From positions 154,029,048 to 154,093,047 of the forward strand of contig NC_081407.1 in NCBI RefSeq assembly GCF_030272615.1: a stretch of 64,000 nt of DNA, given 5' to 3'. Shown here piece by piece: positions 45,905 through 59,109 of this stretch (position 1 is its first letter; each line of letters begins with the position of its first letter). This DNA comes from Cryptomeria japonica. Taxonomy: Eukaryota; Streptophyta; Pinopsida; Cupressales; Cupressaceae. The notes beneath the pieces are model-generated. The model worked only from the letters and a program-made list of their open reading frames with translations. It had not been told where the DNA came from and did no database searches. The translations under genes were made by a program, and so were the position numbers.

Positions 45905-45945
45905 GACCCGGAGATGTAGCCCATCCGGGGTGAACTCCGAGATCA
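45905..45945 (+). other. GC-rich structured motif in LTR 1
   Basis: GACCCGGAGATGTAGCCC followed by ATCCGGGGTGAACTCCGA, standing out from AT-rich surroundings; GGAG can pair with CTCC and CCGG with CCGG. I recall similar GGAGATGTAGCC...GAACTCCG words from other plant Gypsy LTRs, which hints at a conserved LTR motif, but this is unverified. It recurs in LTR 2 and LTR 3. Confidence 0.45.
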
Positions 45946-48057
45946 TATTCTGTGTCATGCGATGTTTATAGCGTACTTTGTTTAATGTTTTAAATTTTCT
46001 TGAATGGTTGTATTTTTGCAAAGTGTATGGTGTAAATTAAATGAATTCAAGTTTAAATGTATAACATTTTTCATATGGATAAACGTAGTTATTCAAGTTC
46101 ATAAAACATTGTGAATTATGAATATGGCATGGTACTTATATATTGAAAATTAAAGTGTAAAAAAAAAAAAAAAAAAAAAAAGGGTAAATTGGTAACGTTA
46201 ATTTGAATGGTAATAGTGGCAGAAATCTAATTAGAGTTGCTTTATGGGATCATCTTGATATTAAGTATATAAATGGAATGGATGTAAAAAGGAAACAAAG
46301 ATAAAACTATGTCACTATTCTTTAATTGAAATCTAAAAGATGAACATAATAGAAATATCTATCCTTTACCTTAGTAAACGAACCTCGCCATGTCAATTAT
46401 GTTTCATTGCATTGGGTAAATTTGTTAAGTTATTTCACGATTTAATCTTAACAATAAACCTCACCAGAGTAATTCGATAACCGTGTGGGCTTAATTAGGT
46501 ATTCATGTTGTATAAGGGATGCATATGCTTAGTTATTCAGGTTGTAATTAAAAACAATAATCCTCAGTAAATTAACTTTATAATTGTGTGAACCCAACCG
46601 GAAAACCCATATGTTAATCTTATAAAAAGGAATCCCTCATGTTTGTTAAGATTGAACCAGAATGGGGAACGTTATGATAATTATGTTTCATTATATCGGA
46701 TATAGTTGTTTGGTCAAATACGTTTAATCTTAACAGATCAACCTTACCGAAATTTAACTTGATAATTGGTGAAACTCATTTAGGCATTTACCATCTTACC
46801 CTTGTAAATGAACATCGCCATGTTAATTGTAATTCACTTTATCAAATGAAATCACTTAGTTGTTTACGTTTTAATCCTAACAAATATTCTTTATCAGATT
46901 AATTTCATACAAGAGTGAACTCAACTAGTATCTATATTTGTAACCTTAAATAACGAATCCCTTATGAATGCTGAAATGGATCTAAAAAAAAAAAGGAAGT
47001 TTTGGTATAGTTATTTAAACCTTAATCTTAATATAATATATGTACCATCTCATATTAACCTCGTTTATAAGAAGAGATATGCAAAAAGATAATTGTATTC
47101 TAATCCTAATAGAAGAACATCACTATGGTCTGAATTATTCGAACCTTGAGATGATGAATGTAATCTCGTTAACGATATTTTAAATTGAAGGATGCTCTCG
47201 GGGGTTTTAATGCATATCCAACTTAATGAAGTTAGTCCATTTATTACGTTATTAAAAATTCAAATGAGATCTATGGCTACTCATAACCTACCCTTCGTAT
47301 AAGCACTACAACTCATTAGTTGAATATGCATGAAACCAAATGAGGGGACTTCACTCTATTAATTGTGGTTAATCCTTAAGAAATAAATCTCTCTCATTAA
47401 CCATGCTTTTAATATAAAAAAAAAGAGATAACAAATGTGGGTGAATATTTTAAAATCAAATGATGAAACCCTCGCTTTACTAATCATAGTTTAACCTTGA
47501 ATGAATGAACCTCATTAGGCATATTCTTAAAACATTAAAGGATGAAATCAATTGTGAATGGATACCACAACCCAATGAATGGAATTCACGAACCCATTTT
47601 GGGGGCCTCTTAAAGTAATTATGAATTAAAGTGCGATGGATAAATAATCTCCTCAATGGCCTCCTAACCATCGAGGTAATTGAATGCCTCCTAAAGATAT
47701 AAGGTGTTAAACCATTGAACACATATTTAATCAAGGACTATGCATTATCTCATAATTAAGTTATCCAGTTTAATAGATCTATTGACCGAAGTTGAGTTAG
47801 GTGTAAGGTTGTGTAATCACGTTAGGAAACTCCTTAGGGTTGGCTGAGCCTTCCGCTGTGATATCTAAGTTGACAGGTAATCCCCATTGTATTTTAATGT
47901 CGTGTCTAATAATGAATTGAGTTAACTTCAATTTATCTTAATATCGTAACCTCTTCGTTAACACTCTTAACTACTATAAAAATTAAAAAAAAAATTTACA
48001 CTCTATTTGAGTGTTTTAATTTAAACCCATAGGGGTTTCCTGGCGGGGCATTACACT

Positions 48058-48069
48058 TGGTATCAGAGC
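48058..48069 (+). promoter_or_regulatory. Primer-binding site (initiator Met tRNA), LARD copy 1
   Basis: TGGTATCAGAGC, 2 bp after the LTR 1 end. Confidence 0.93.
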
Positions 48070-50176
48070 CCATGTTGCAACACTAGGATCTCTGGTTTCG
48101 CTTGTGCCCTTAGTTGGTGTGTGTGTGTCTACCTTATGTTGTGCGCTTGCCCACCTTGATGTGAGGGTGTGGTTTAACAAACCCTACTTGTGTGTAACGT
48201 GAGCGTTCACACCTTGTTTCCACCTTGTGGATGTGGGTGTTTTGAGGATGATTGTAGGTGTTTTGTCTTCTTATTGAGGTCTTGGTCTATGACTCCTCTT
48301 CTTTGAAAATGATTCATATGTACCTTCATTCTTGCTTGTTTTACTTTTTGACTAATCCATCTAAGTTGGTTGTTAATGTCTTGAACCTAAAAGTACGAAA
48401 TGTGCTTGTTTATGGTTTTGATCTATTTTAATGGTTGTCCACTTGAAAGACTAGTATGGCAAATGCTAATGCTTATTTTGTAGAAAATTGAGTGAATATG
48501 ACTCTTCCTCTTCTCTCTCTAAGTAAATTAATAGGAATTGATATGTATAGTTATCTTTTATTTAAGTTTTCTAATTGCAAGAGAAAGGGTGATATTCTAG
48601 AGCCTTGTGTGAGCCTCATAACGTTTTTGTGTTTTAGAATGTGAAAGGGATTGACTTGGGAGTTAATTTTTGGTTAATGATAGAAAATTGTATGGTTGCA
48701 TTAAGGGTGCTCCATGTGCTTGGTAGGAGTAATATAAATAAATTTCATCTTAAGTAAGGTGCTTTAATATGCGTATAGTTGATTTTGTGCAAATTGTTCG
48801 ATGTGAAAGGAAAACCAAAAGAGGACATACTGTAGTAGCTTCAAGAGTAAATTGATGTGCTTCTCAAAAGATTGTTTTATGTGCTTATTCAATTAGTGTG
48901 ATTAAGACCTATTAAATGACGCACCATTTAACTTGTTTTGGAATTAGATAATTGCCTTATTATGTTTCGAAAGGAGTAAATAAAAGACTTGTGGAATTGT
49001 ATGCACTAAATGTGTAAAATCTAGTAGATAGCTCTTTGTTTACCTCCTTATCATATTATGAAGTTTCAATGTTAAATTTGAGGTATTATTGTATTGTAAC
49101 GTATTACGAATAGTGATTGTGCTTTAGAAGACTTGTATTACAAAAGAAAAATTGATTGTTTTGAATTCTTGTTCGGAAAACTAGAACAGTATAGTGCAGC
49201 AATAATAATTAGAAATATCATGTAGGATGCTTTGACACCTTCCTAAAAGATAGCAAAATGACAACCGTGCAACTCAAATGATAAACTTATGTCCGAGCAT
49301 ATGGTGTGATTTTGAAATTTTTGTGTATTTGTAGGAAATAGTTGATTTTCCAACTCTCTTCCTCCTCTCGTTTAAAATATAGGAATTGTTGTTTTTGAAA
49401 CACTATTTAGAATGCAGTGAATTAAGAAGAAGTTTTGCTATAATGCCTGTGAACTTTTATGTTGCTTTGGGCTTCTAATTGAAAGGGGAAAGTTTTTCAT
49501 CTTGAAAGGGGAAATTGCTTAGTTAATAATGCGAATGAAAATGCTCAGGGAAGATTCAGAAAGATATTAGAATGATGTTATCTCATGGTGTAAATTGAAT
49601 TGTTGAAAATTTCAGAACGTGGATCTAGAGTAAACCTTGGTTGGTGATTCGTGTGTAAAGCATAATTAAAACTTCCCTTAAGTATGTGTTAGCATAATGT
49701 AAAAAAAAAACTCCCCGTAAATGTGACTAAACCAGTAATAGTGCTATTCTGTGTGTGTTGTGAGAAAACCCGTACTTGCTTTGTGTGCCCATGGGATGGT
49801 GAAGTAATCAACCATGGGGAATGTGTTGTTTATGAGTACGGGAAACCATACCTATCTATGTGGTGTTGCTTGTTTGTTTCCCTTACTGAGTGCCAACCCA
49901 CGGGTTGTTGATAAGTCAGTATGTGAAGGGGTAGTAGTAGAAGTCACCATCCCTCGAATAGCATGAACAGCGTACGAGTAATGTCGACGCGAAGCGACTT
50001 TAGCTTCCCTATTTTGAGGGAAAAGTATGGTTTTGTAACGAAACTATAACATAGGTGTACTCAATACTTCCCCTTGTGATGAACCGATTTATGAGGTTCA
50101 TGTGTGCCAACCTTATTCCTATCCTTTATCTTGAGCATATAGATGACAGTTTTTGAGCATATTGTTGGATTCCATG

Positions 50177-50325
50177 GGAGCATTGTTGCCTCGTCTTCAT
50201 GAGAGGCATGGTACTTTCTTACAGATTGGAGCATTTGTTGCCTTGTCTTCATGAGAGGCGTGGTACTCTCTTACATATTGGAGCATTTGTTGCCTTGTCT
50301 TCATGAGAGGCGTGTTATTGTTCTA
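50177..50325. repeat. Three tandem units of about 52 bp in the LARD internal domain
   Basis: GGAGCATTTGTTGCCTTG, then TCTTCATGAGAGGCGTGGTA, repeated at about 50177, 50228 and 50280 with few changes. The same block occurs at 58961-59109 in copy 2. Confidence 0.85.
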
Positions 50326-50389
50326 CATAAGTTACCAACTGGCTAGTGTTGGTAGACTTATGGGTAGACCTTAGCCATGTATACCTCTG

Positions 50390-50720
50390 GCTTACGGCGA
50401 GTATCCTGAGAGGAACATCGCTATGAGGAGTGTGACCAGCGCGTGCCTTGTCCGCGGGGTACACTGCCATGCGGGATACGTCCATTGCGTGCTTTGTCCG
50501 CTTGGAGTATCACCATGCCGTGCTGAGACACGATGCGGGATGTAGTAGACATCGCCATGCGGCCTACCAATAGGTATAGGGTAGAGCCATGCCACGTGAC
50601 GACGTGATGCGGGGTGATGCCGAGGTGCACACTGCCATGCCATGTGGATGTGTGACTTGGTCACACCACATGATGAGCTACTAGGATAGCTAGACGATTG
50701 TTCCTTCCTTCCTCGTGGGT
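50390..50720 (+). other. GC-richer island in the LARD internal domain
   Basis: Repeated words such as GCCATGCGG, GATGCGGGATG, GCGTGC-TTGTCCGC and CCACGTGACGACGTG set it apart from the AT-rich rest. Readings on the minus strand (90 and 69 codons) exist in both copies but show no family resemblance. It could be a packaging or dimerisation-type structured RNA region; this is speculative. Confidence 0.4.
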
Positions 50721-51902
50721 GGCTAGCTACTAGTCACATAGTGATGTAATGTGCACTTATGAATTTCCTTTATTTATTTATTTTCTTGTGGGCCAGCAAA
50801 TTATTTTACTTTGACCTTGACAGTTTAGCCAGGATCTTGCGATCTTGATCTTACTTGCTTTGATGTTGCAAATCCGGAAATTATTTTCTTGTTTTATTGT
50901 TGGAATTGACAAATATTATCTTTAATCTTTTGTACTTTGGTGGCTAAACCGGTTTATCCTTGTTGTTTTCGTATGCTGGTCTTGTGTTGTAATGTGAATT
51001 CCTCTCCAAGAACGTAGGAGACGGGCTTGGATGAGTGTATACGAGGAAGTAGACGCAAGGAACCTTGAGGATGGAGGTATGTGAGGCTGTGAAAACAGCT
51101 AAGATCCACTACCTACCTATGAGTGGTGACTATCTCTTGGAGGCTAAACACCTTACACAACAAGGGATATTCACGGGGGACTTGTATGGAAGGTGGCACC
51201 GCTATGGTGTACCCTAGCACCATCAAGCCCTTGAGTGAGATGATGGATATTTGTTGATCATGTATGTATTCTGAGAGCAGACATAGAGATGTGGATCATA
51301 TATGTTACCTTTAACCGAGCATTAGACATGCTCACATGTGGCCTATTGTGTTGTGCAAACCAGTATTGTGGATGGATATTATGTGTAAGCATAGATTAAA
51401 TGGTATTAACTTGTCACTATGTTATGGGGCATAGTCATTGGAAAGGATCTTGTATGTCTGAAAAATGTAAACAATTGAGCTCTTACGTTGTTCTTATTTG
51501 TTGAGAAGTTAACTTGATCGTAGAAATTGTTTAATTGAGGCTAGTTTTATGTGATAAAATTTTGTGAAAGAGATGAATTGGTGAAAGAATTGACCTTGAG
51601 AGCACATTTCCTTGTCATGTTTAATAAATGAGTATGATAACTGTGCTTATATATTTTGATTGCTTTGAATTTGGTGACATAAAAAGGGAAAAGTCTCGTA
51701 TCCTTGCTATGATTGAGTGTAAATTATAGAATATTTGAAGGTGTGAATGATGTTAGATGCATTTTTATTGATGAATAATGTTTTAAATTGTTGACAAAAT
51801 AGTTGTTTGTGCAAAATGAAAATTGTTAATTGAGTTTAGGGACTAATAAGTGTTGCAGGACTTCCGTTTAACCTTGCGACTTCCAGGAGTAAGTCGGAAC
51901 CT

Positions 51903-51914
51903 AGGGGGGGAGAA
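51903..51914 (+). promoter_or_regulatory. Polypurine tract, LARD copy 1
   Basis: AGGGGGGGAGAA directly before LTR 2 (TGTAATGCCC). Confidence 0.92.
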
Positions 51915-53665
51915 TGTAATGCCCATACCCTGGTCGGACTTTTAAAACCCTTTTAACCTTGATTGACTTCCTATGTGGCATTCTCGAATGGTAGATTAAC
52001 CGATATGCAATGTGTAGTTTAGATAATATAAATAAATTGTGCATACTTATTATTGTGCTTTTGCATCGATTTTCGTGTAAATGCAATTGTTCCCTAACCC
52101 TTGAGATAAATCTCGAGCTAACGCCTTCATTGAATATGTATATGTATATGCATGCTTGTAGGAGTTCATGGGTGCAGGAGATTGCAGGTACAACACCGCT
52201 TAGGGCAAGGTTCACCTCCTTTGGAACTTGCAAGGTTGAGTATGCTCTTTCATCTTTTGAATTCGGAATTAGTGGTCATATAACGCTCGTCTTGCCTTAG
52301 CCATGGTTAGGTGAGCATCGTGCGTGGATTCGTGGAGCTTGCCTTTCATTGGGATGCGTGTCGAGAGATTTGGAGGACTACCTCGATTTGCGTGCCTTGC
52401 ACGAGGCAAGTGAGGTTTGTTATCCTAAGTATTAAATTTAAAATTATGATTAAACGTACACATTAGAGATATAGAAATTTAAATAGGTAGCTTATTTATA
52501 CGATTAATCAGTAATTAAAGAGATTTGCTTTAAATTATTATTGTAGCAAGTTTAAGGTATTTAACTGAGGTTAGTGTGCTCATTTACGCATTTGTAACTT
52601 TTATGCATTTGTAGTCGAGAAATTAGAATAAATTAAACTCTTGCATTAGATTAGTCATTTATTTAAAAATATCGCTTTATTATGTTGTAGCGAGTTAATT
52701 TAATAGCTAATTTTAAAATAATGAATTTAATGAGATTATGCGTTTTTGGAAAGGAAAAATTTAAAGACATTTGGGGAGATAGCAATAAATTACGCATTTT
52801 CGCATTTGGAGGGAAAAGGGAAAATTATTATTATTTAAAAGAAATTATTTCTTCTTACTTGTATAGTTGATAAAATATAAAAGTTTGATTTTCAGTAAAT
52901 TAAATTAAAGTTGAATATGAAATAGAAGCTTTTAAATTTTAAAAGAAAAATGAACAAGGAGGGAATGAATGATTCCCATTTGGATTTTCATTTATTGTAT
53001 TTTAGAAATAAAACCCTAAATTCGAAATTGAAATTAGGGCAAAATTAGGGCTTTTTCTTTTAACCTAGTTTTGGGAGACATTTTGGGGGTTCTTGGTTTT
53101 GGGAGTTTTTTTTGAAAGAAAAATGGAAGATTTGGATTGGAGCAGCAGAATGGGAAGCTTTTCATCAAGATTCATGCCTGGAAATTGCATTTTGAGGTAG
53201 GATTCGAATCCACTACCTTATTTATTTGTTGAATACAAAAAGAAATAGTCTTATCCATGAATGATTTGGGGTTAGTTTCCAGATTACTTTCAATCTAGTT
53301 GTTCTTGAATCAAACCCTCGTTGCTTGATGGATTTTGTGATTTCTAACTTGTTAGAAAATTTTCTCCCATAATGGAGATTTTGGTGTAATTCTGGAAATT
53401 TATTATATGACTGCAAAATGGGGTTTTATTTTGTTTACATCTTCATTTTGGGTGTTTTGTTTCATGATAAAAAAAAAAAACAAAAAAAGAGGATTGCTGG
53501 AAAACGTTTTTTTTTAACCCCTGTCTGTGAGACTGTGAGTTAAGCTTCTGCAAATAGTTATTTTTTTTATGACTGTTATTTCTGTTTGTTTCCATAGCAA
53601 ATATATTTTAAAGACAAAATTTTTTTTTTTTAAAAAAAAGGGGTTTATTGCCCCCCCACGGCATT

Positions 53666-53760
53666 GCTACCAGTTGGTAGCGATCTGCTACCAAATGGTA
53701 GCAGCGCTACCTTTGGTAGCGCCCTGCTACCATTTGGTAGCAGCGCTACCAAAAGGTAGC
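53666..53760. repeat. Five GCTACC/GGTAGC inverted repeats, LTR 2
   Basis: Identical in order and sequence to the cluster at 44883-44977. Confidence 0.95.
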
Positions 53761-53779
53761 TAGGCTGCCAACAATGGGG

Positions 53780-53813
53780 GAGGGCCCACGTGGATGTCCA
53801 CGTGGGTACCCTC
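53780..53813. promoter_or_regulatory. G-box palindrome in LTR 2
   Basis: Same sequence as at 44997-45030, with two CACGTG cores. Confidence 0.75.
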
Positions 53814-56800
53814 TCCCCTCTCTTTTTTTTTTTTGAAATTAAAAAAATACAGTTTATGTTATTGTTTTATTTAACTATTATTATTTTATTTTAAATAATT
53901 TGTTTTCTTAAGAAAAAAGGGGGTTCAGTCTAATGGATTTATAATTATTAATTGTTTATTATTTTATGTAATATGTTTAGAAAAACAAAGGGAGATATAT
54001 ATGCATGTCACATAAAAGAGAAGAATTCAGATTTATTTAGTGAACTAAAAAGAAAATTTAGTATAAGGGATTTACTTTTAATTCCTTGATAATATTCAAT
54101 TTTAAATTCAGTTCTTATCCTATTAATCTTGGATTATAAATTAATATATATATGGACCTTAGGGAATCAACTTTAGTAAACCCATACTTGAATACAAGTT
54201 TCTTTTAAACTTCATATTGGTCCCAGCATACTCAAGTTAACTCTTATTTTTTTTATGGTCTAAATAGTCATGGTGGACCAAAACGAATTTTTGAATAAAA
54301 GTTAAATTATCAAATCCGTAAACTTGTTCGACATTAGTGGTTAGACAGATATGGTAAACGCACACCTCTTCCGGATTATGCTTACGTAGGTTTAAATTTT
54401 TCTATAATAGAATTTGGTGATGGAATGGCAAGACTTGTCATGATAGTGGATGGTTATATGTCGGTTTAACCCCCTTAGTTAGGCTACCGTCAAGCAAAAG
54501 AATCTAGTTTTGTTGTTTTCCTTTGGTTATAATTCAATTTGACCCGCTTTTAAAAGGGATCACTGTGTAATAAGCAATCGAAATAGATGTTGAATAGTGT
54601 AGGTGTTCGCCTAAACGGCAAATTTGTAAAGACATGTAACTATGTATTCCTGACAATATAATACCAAAGGGGTCTTGCAGTTGAGCAGACCCGGAGATGT
54701 AGCCCATCCGGGGTGAACTCCGAGATCATATTCTGTGTCATGCGATGTTTATAGCGTACTTTGTTTTATGTTTTAAATTTTCTTGAATGGTTGTATTTTT
54801 GCAAAGTGTATGGTGTAAATTAAATGAATTCAAGTTTAAATGTATAACATTTTTCATATGGATAAACGTAGTTATTCAAGTTCATAAAACATTGTGAATT
54901 ATGAATATGGCATGGTACTTATATATTGAAAATTAAAGTGTAAAAAAAAAAAAAGAAAAAAAAAAGGGTAAATTGGTAACGTTAATTTGAATGGTAATAG
55001 TGGCAGAAATCTAATTAGAGTTGCTTTATGGGATCATCTTGATATTAAGTATATAAATGGAATGGATGTAAAAAGGAAACAAAGATAAAACTATGTCACT
55101 ATTCTTTAATTGAAATCTAAAAGATGAACATAATAGAAATATCTATCCTTTACCTTAGTAAACGAACCTCGCCATGTCAATTATGTTTCATTGCATTGGG
55201 TAAATTTGTTAAGTTATTTCACGATTTAATCTTAACAATAAACCTCACCAGAGTAATTCGATAACCGTGTGGGCTTAATTAGGTATTCATGTTGTCTAAG
55301 GGATGCATATGCTTAGTTATTCAGGTTGTAATTAAAAACAATAATCCTCAGTAAATTAACTTTATAATTGTGTGAACCCAACCGGAAAACCCATATGTTA
55401 ATCTTATAAAAAGGAATCCCTCATGTTTGTTAAGATTGAACCAGAATGGGGAACGTTATGATAATTATGTTTCATTATATCGGATATAGTTGTTTGGTCA
55501 AATACGTTTAATCTTAACAGATCAACCTTACCGAAATTTAACTTGATAATTGGTGAAACTCATTTAGGCATTTACCATCTTACCCTTGTAAATGAACATC
55601 GCCATGTTAATTGTAATTCACTTTATCAAATGAAATCACTTAGTTGTTTACGTTTTAATCCTAACAAATATTCTTTATCAGATTAATTTCATACAAGAGT
55701 GAACTCAACTAGTATCTATATTTGTAACCTTAAATAACGAATCCCTTATGAATGCTGAAATGGATCTAAAAAAAAAAAGGAAGTTTTGGTATAGTTATTT
55801 AAACCTTAATCTTAATATAATATATGTACCATCTCATATTAACCTCGTTTATAAGAAGAGATATGCAAAAAGATAATTGTATTCTAATCCTAATAGAAGA
55901 ACATCACTATGGTCTGAATTATTCGAACCTTGAGATGATGAATGTAATCTCGTTAACGATATTTTAAATTGAAGGATGCTCTCGGGGGTTTTAATGCATA
56001 TCCAACTTAATGAAGTTAGTCCATTTATTACATTATTAAAAATTCAAATGAGATCTATGGCTACTCATAACCTACCCTTCGTATAAGCACTACAACTCAT
56101 TAGTTGAATATGCATGAAACCAAATGAGGGGACTTCACTCTATTAATTGTGGTTAATCCTTAAGAAATAAATCTCTCTCATTAACCATGCTTTTAATATA
56201 AAAAAAAAGAGATAACAAATGTGGGTGAATATTTTAAAATCAAATGATGAAACCCTCGCTTTACTAATCATAGTTTAACCTTGAATGAATGAACCTCATT
56301 AGGCATATTCTTAAAACATTAAAGGATGAAATCAATTGTGAATGGATACCACAACCCAATGAATGGAATTCACGAACCCATTTTGGGGGCCTCTTAAAGT
56401 AATTATGAATTAAAGTGTGATGGATAAATAATCTCCTCAATGGCCTCCTAACCATCGAGGTAATTGAATGCCTCCTAAAGATATAAGGTGTTAAACCATT
56501 GAACACATATTTAATCAAGGACTATGCATTATCTCGTAATTAAGTTATCCAGTTTAATAGATCTATTGACGCAAGTTGAGTTAGGTGTAAGGTTGTGTAA
56601 TCGCGTTAGGAAACTCCTTAGGGTTGGCTGAGCCTTCCGCTGTGATATCTAAGTTGACAGGTAATCCCCATTGTATTTTAATGTCGTGTCTAATAATGAA
56701 TTGAGTTAACTTCAATTTATCTTAATATCGTAACCTCTTCGTTAACACTCTTAACTACTATAAAAAAAAAAAAAAAAATTTACACTCTATTTGAGTGTTT

Positions 56801-56841
56801 TAATTTAAACCCATAGGGGTTTCCTGGCGGGGCATTACACT

Positions 56842-56853
56842 TGGTATCAGAGC
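56842..56853 (+). promoter_or_regulatory. Primer-binding site (initiator Met tRNA), LARD copy 2
   Basis: TGGTATCAGAGC, 2 bp after the LTR 2 end. Confidence 0.93.
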
Positions 56854-58960
56854 CCATGTTGCAACACTGGGATCTCTGGTTTCGCTTGTGCCCTTAGTTG
56901 GTGTGTGTGTGTCTACCTTATGTTGTGCGCTTGCCCACCTTGATGTGAGGGTGTGGTTTAACAAACCCTACTTGTGTGTAACGTGAGCGTTCACACCTTG
57001 TTTCCACCTTGTGGATGTGGGTGTTTTGAGGATGATTGTAGGTGTTTTGTCTTCTTATTGAGGTCTTGGTCTATGACTCCTCTTCTTTGAAAATGATTCA
57101 TATGTACCTTCATTCTTGCTTGTTTTACTTTTTGACTAATCCATCTAAGTTGGTTGTTAATGTCTTGAACCTAAAAGTACGAAATGTGCTTGTTTATGGT
57201 TTTGATCTATTTTAATGGTTGTCCACTTGAAAGACTAGTATGGCAAATGCTAATGCTTATTTTGTAGAAAATTGAGTGAATATGACTCTTCCTCTTCTCT
57301 CTCTAAGTAAATTAATAGGAATTGATATGTATAGTTATCTTTTATTTAAGTTTTCTAATTGCAAGAGAAAGGGTGATATTCTAGAGCCTTGTGTGAGCCT
57401 CATAACGTTTTTGTGTTTTAGAATGTGAAAGGGATTGACTTGGGAGTTAATTTTTGGTTAATGATAGAAAATTGTATGGTTGCATTAAGGGTGCTCCATG
57501 TGCTTGGTAGGAGTAATATAAATAAATTTCATCTTAAGTAAGGTGCTTTAATATGCGTATAGTTGATTTTGTGCAAATTGTTCGATGTGAAAGGAAAACC
57601 AAAAGAGGACATACTGTAGTAGCTTCAAGAGTAAATTGATGTGCTTCTCAAAAGATTGTTTTATGTGCTTATTCAATTAGTGTGATTAAGACCTATTAAA
57701 TGACGCACCATTTAACTTGTTTTGGAATTAGATAATTGCCTTATTATGTTTCGAAAGGAGTAAATAAAAGACTTGTGGAATTGTATGCACTAAATGTGTA
57801 AAATCTAGTAGATAGCTCTTTGTTTACCTCCTTATCATATTATGAAGTTTCAATGTTAAATTTGAGGTATTATTGTATTGTAACGTATTACGAATAGTGA
57901 TTGTGCTTTAGAAGACTTGTATTACAAAAGAAAAATTGATTGTTTTGAATTCTTGTTCGGAAAACTAGAACAGTATAGTGCAGCAATAATAATTAGAAAT
58001 ATCATGTAGGATGCTTTGACACCTTCCTAAAAGATAGCAAAATGACAACCGTGCAACTCAAATGATAAACTTATGTCCGAGCATATGGTGTGATTTTGAA
58101 ATTTTTGTGTATTTGTAGGAAATAGTTGATTTTCCAACTCTCTTCCTCCTCTCGTTTAAAATATAGGAATTGTTGTTTTTGAAACACTATTTAGAATGCA
58201 GTGAATTAAGAAGAAGTTTTGCTATAATGCCTGTGAACTTTTATGTTGCTTTGGGCTTCTAATTGAAAGGGGAAAGTTTTTCATCTTGAAAGGGGAAATT
58301 GCTTAGTTAATAATGCGAATGAAAATGCTCAGGGAAGATTCAGAAAGATATTAGAATGATGTTATCTCATGGTGTAAATTGAATTGTTGAAAATTTCAGA
58401 ACGTGGATCTAGAGTAAACCTTGGTTGGTGATTCGTGTGTAAAGCATAATTAAAACTTCCCTTAAGTATGTGTTAGCATAATGTAAAAAAAAAACTCCCC
58501 GTAAATGTGACTAAACCAGTAATAGTGCTATTCTGTGTGTGTTGTGAGAAAACCCGTACTTGCTTTGTGTGCCCATGGGATGGTGAAGTAATCAACCATG
58601 GGGAATGTGTTGTTTATGAGTACGGGAAACCATACCTATCTATGTGGTGTTGCTTGTTTGTTTCCCTTACTGAGTGCCAACCCACGGGTTGTTGATAAGT
58701 CAGTATGTGAAGGGGTAGTAGTAGAAGTCACCATCCCTCGAATAGCATGAACAGCGTACGAGTAATGTCGACGCGAAGCGACTTTAGCTTCCCTATTTTG
58801 AGGGAAAAGTATGGTTTTGTAACGAAACTATAACATAGGTGTACTCAATACTTCCCCTTGTGATGAACCGATTTATGAGGTTCATGTGTGCCAACCTTAT
58901 TCCTATCCTTTATCTTGAGCATATAGATGACAGTTTTTGAGCATATTGTTGGATTCCATG

Positions 58961-59109
58961 GGAGCATTGTTGCCTCGTCTTCATGAGAGGCATGGTACTT
59001 TCTTACAGATTGGAGCATTTGTTGCCTTGTCTTCATGAGAGGCGTGGTACTCTCTTACATATTGGAGCATTTGTTGCCTTGTCTTCATGAGAGGCGTGTT
59101 ATTGTTCTA
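58961..59109. repeat. Three tandem units of about 52 bp, LARD copy 2
   Basis: Same block as at 50177-50325, displaced by 8,784 bp. Confidence 0.85.

Larger units (their letters stand above)
43132..48055 (+). repeat. LARD LTR 1 (4,924 bp)
   Basis: Begins TGTAATGCCC and ends GGGGCATTACA, an imperfect inverted terminal repeat. It differs from LTR 2 at scattered sites (for example CCCGTTT at 43165 versus CCCTTTT; a 23-A run near 46159 without the G found in LTR 2 and LTR 3). Confidence 0.92.
48056..51914 (+). other. LARD internal domain, copy 1 (3,859 bp, non-coding)
   Basis: Runs from PBS to polypurine tract. No reading frame longer than about 90 codons and none resembling gag or pol. AT-rich except for a GC-richer island at about 50390-50720 and the 52-bp repeats at 50177. 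Conservation between the copies reflects recent duplication, not coding constraint. Confidence 0.9.
51915..56839 (+). repeat. LARD LTR 2 (4,925 bp, shared middle LTR)
   Basis: Serves as the 3' LTR of unit 1 and the 5' LTR of unit 2. At most LTR 1/LTR 2 differences that can be checked it agrees with LTR 3 (for example CCCTTTT, CTCGAATGG, GAATTTGG, TTTTATG and the G in the A-run). One private change (GCAAAAGAATC near 54495). Confidence 0.92.

Noticed and set aside
50177-50325. CRISPR-like regular repeats
   Set aside because: Only three directly adjacent units of about 52 bp without spacers, inside a plant retroelement.
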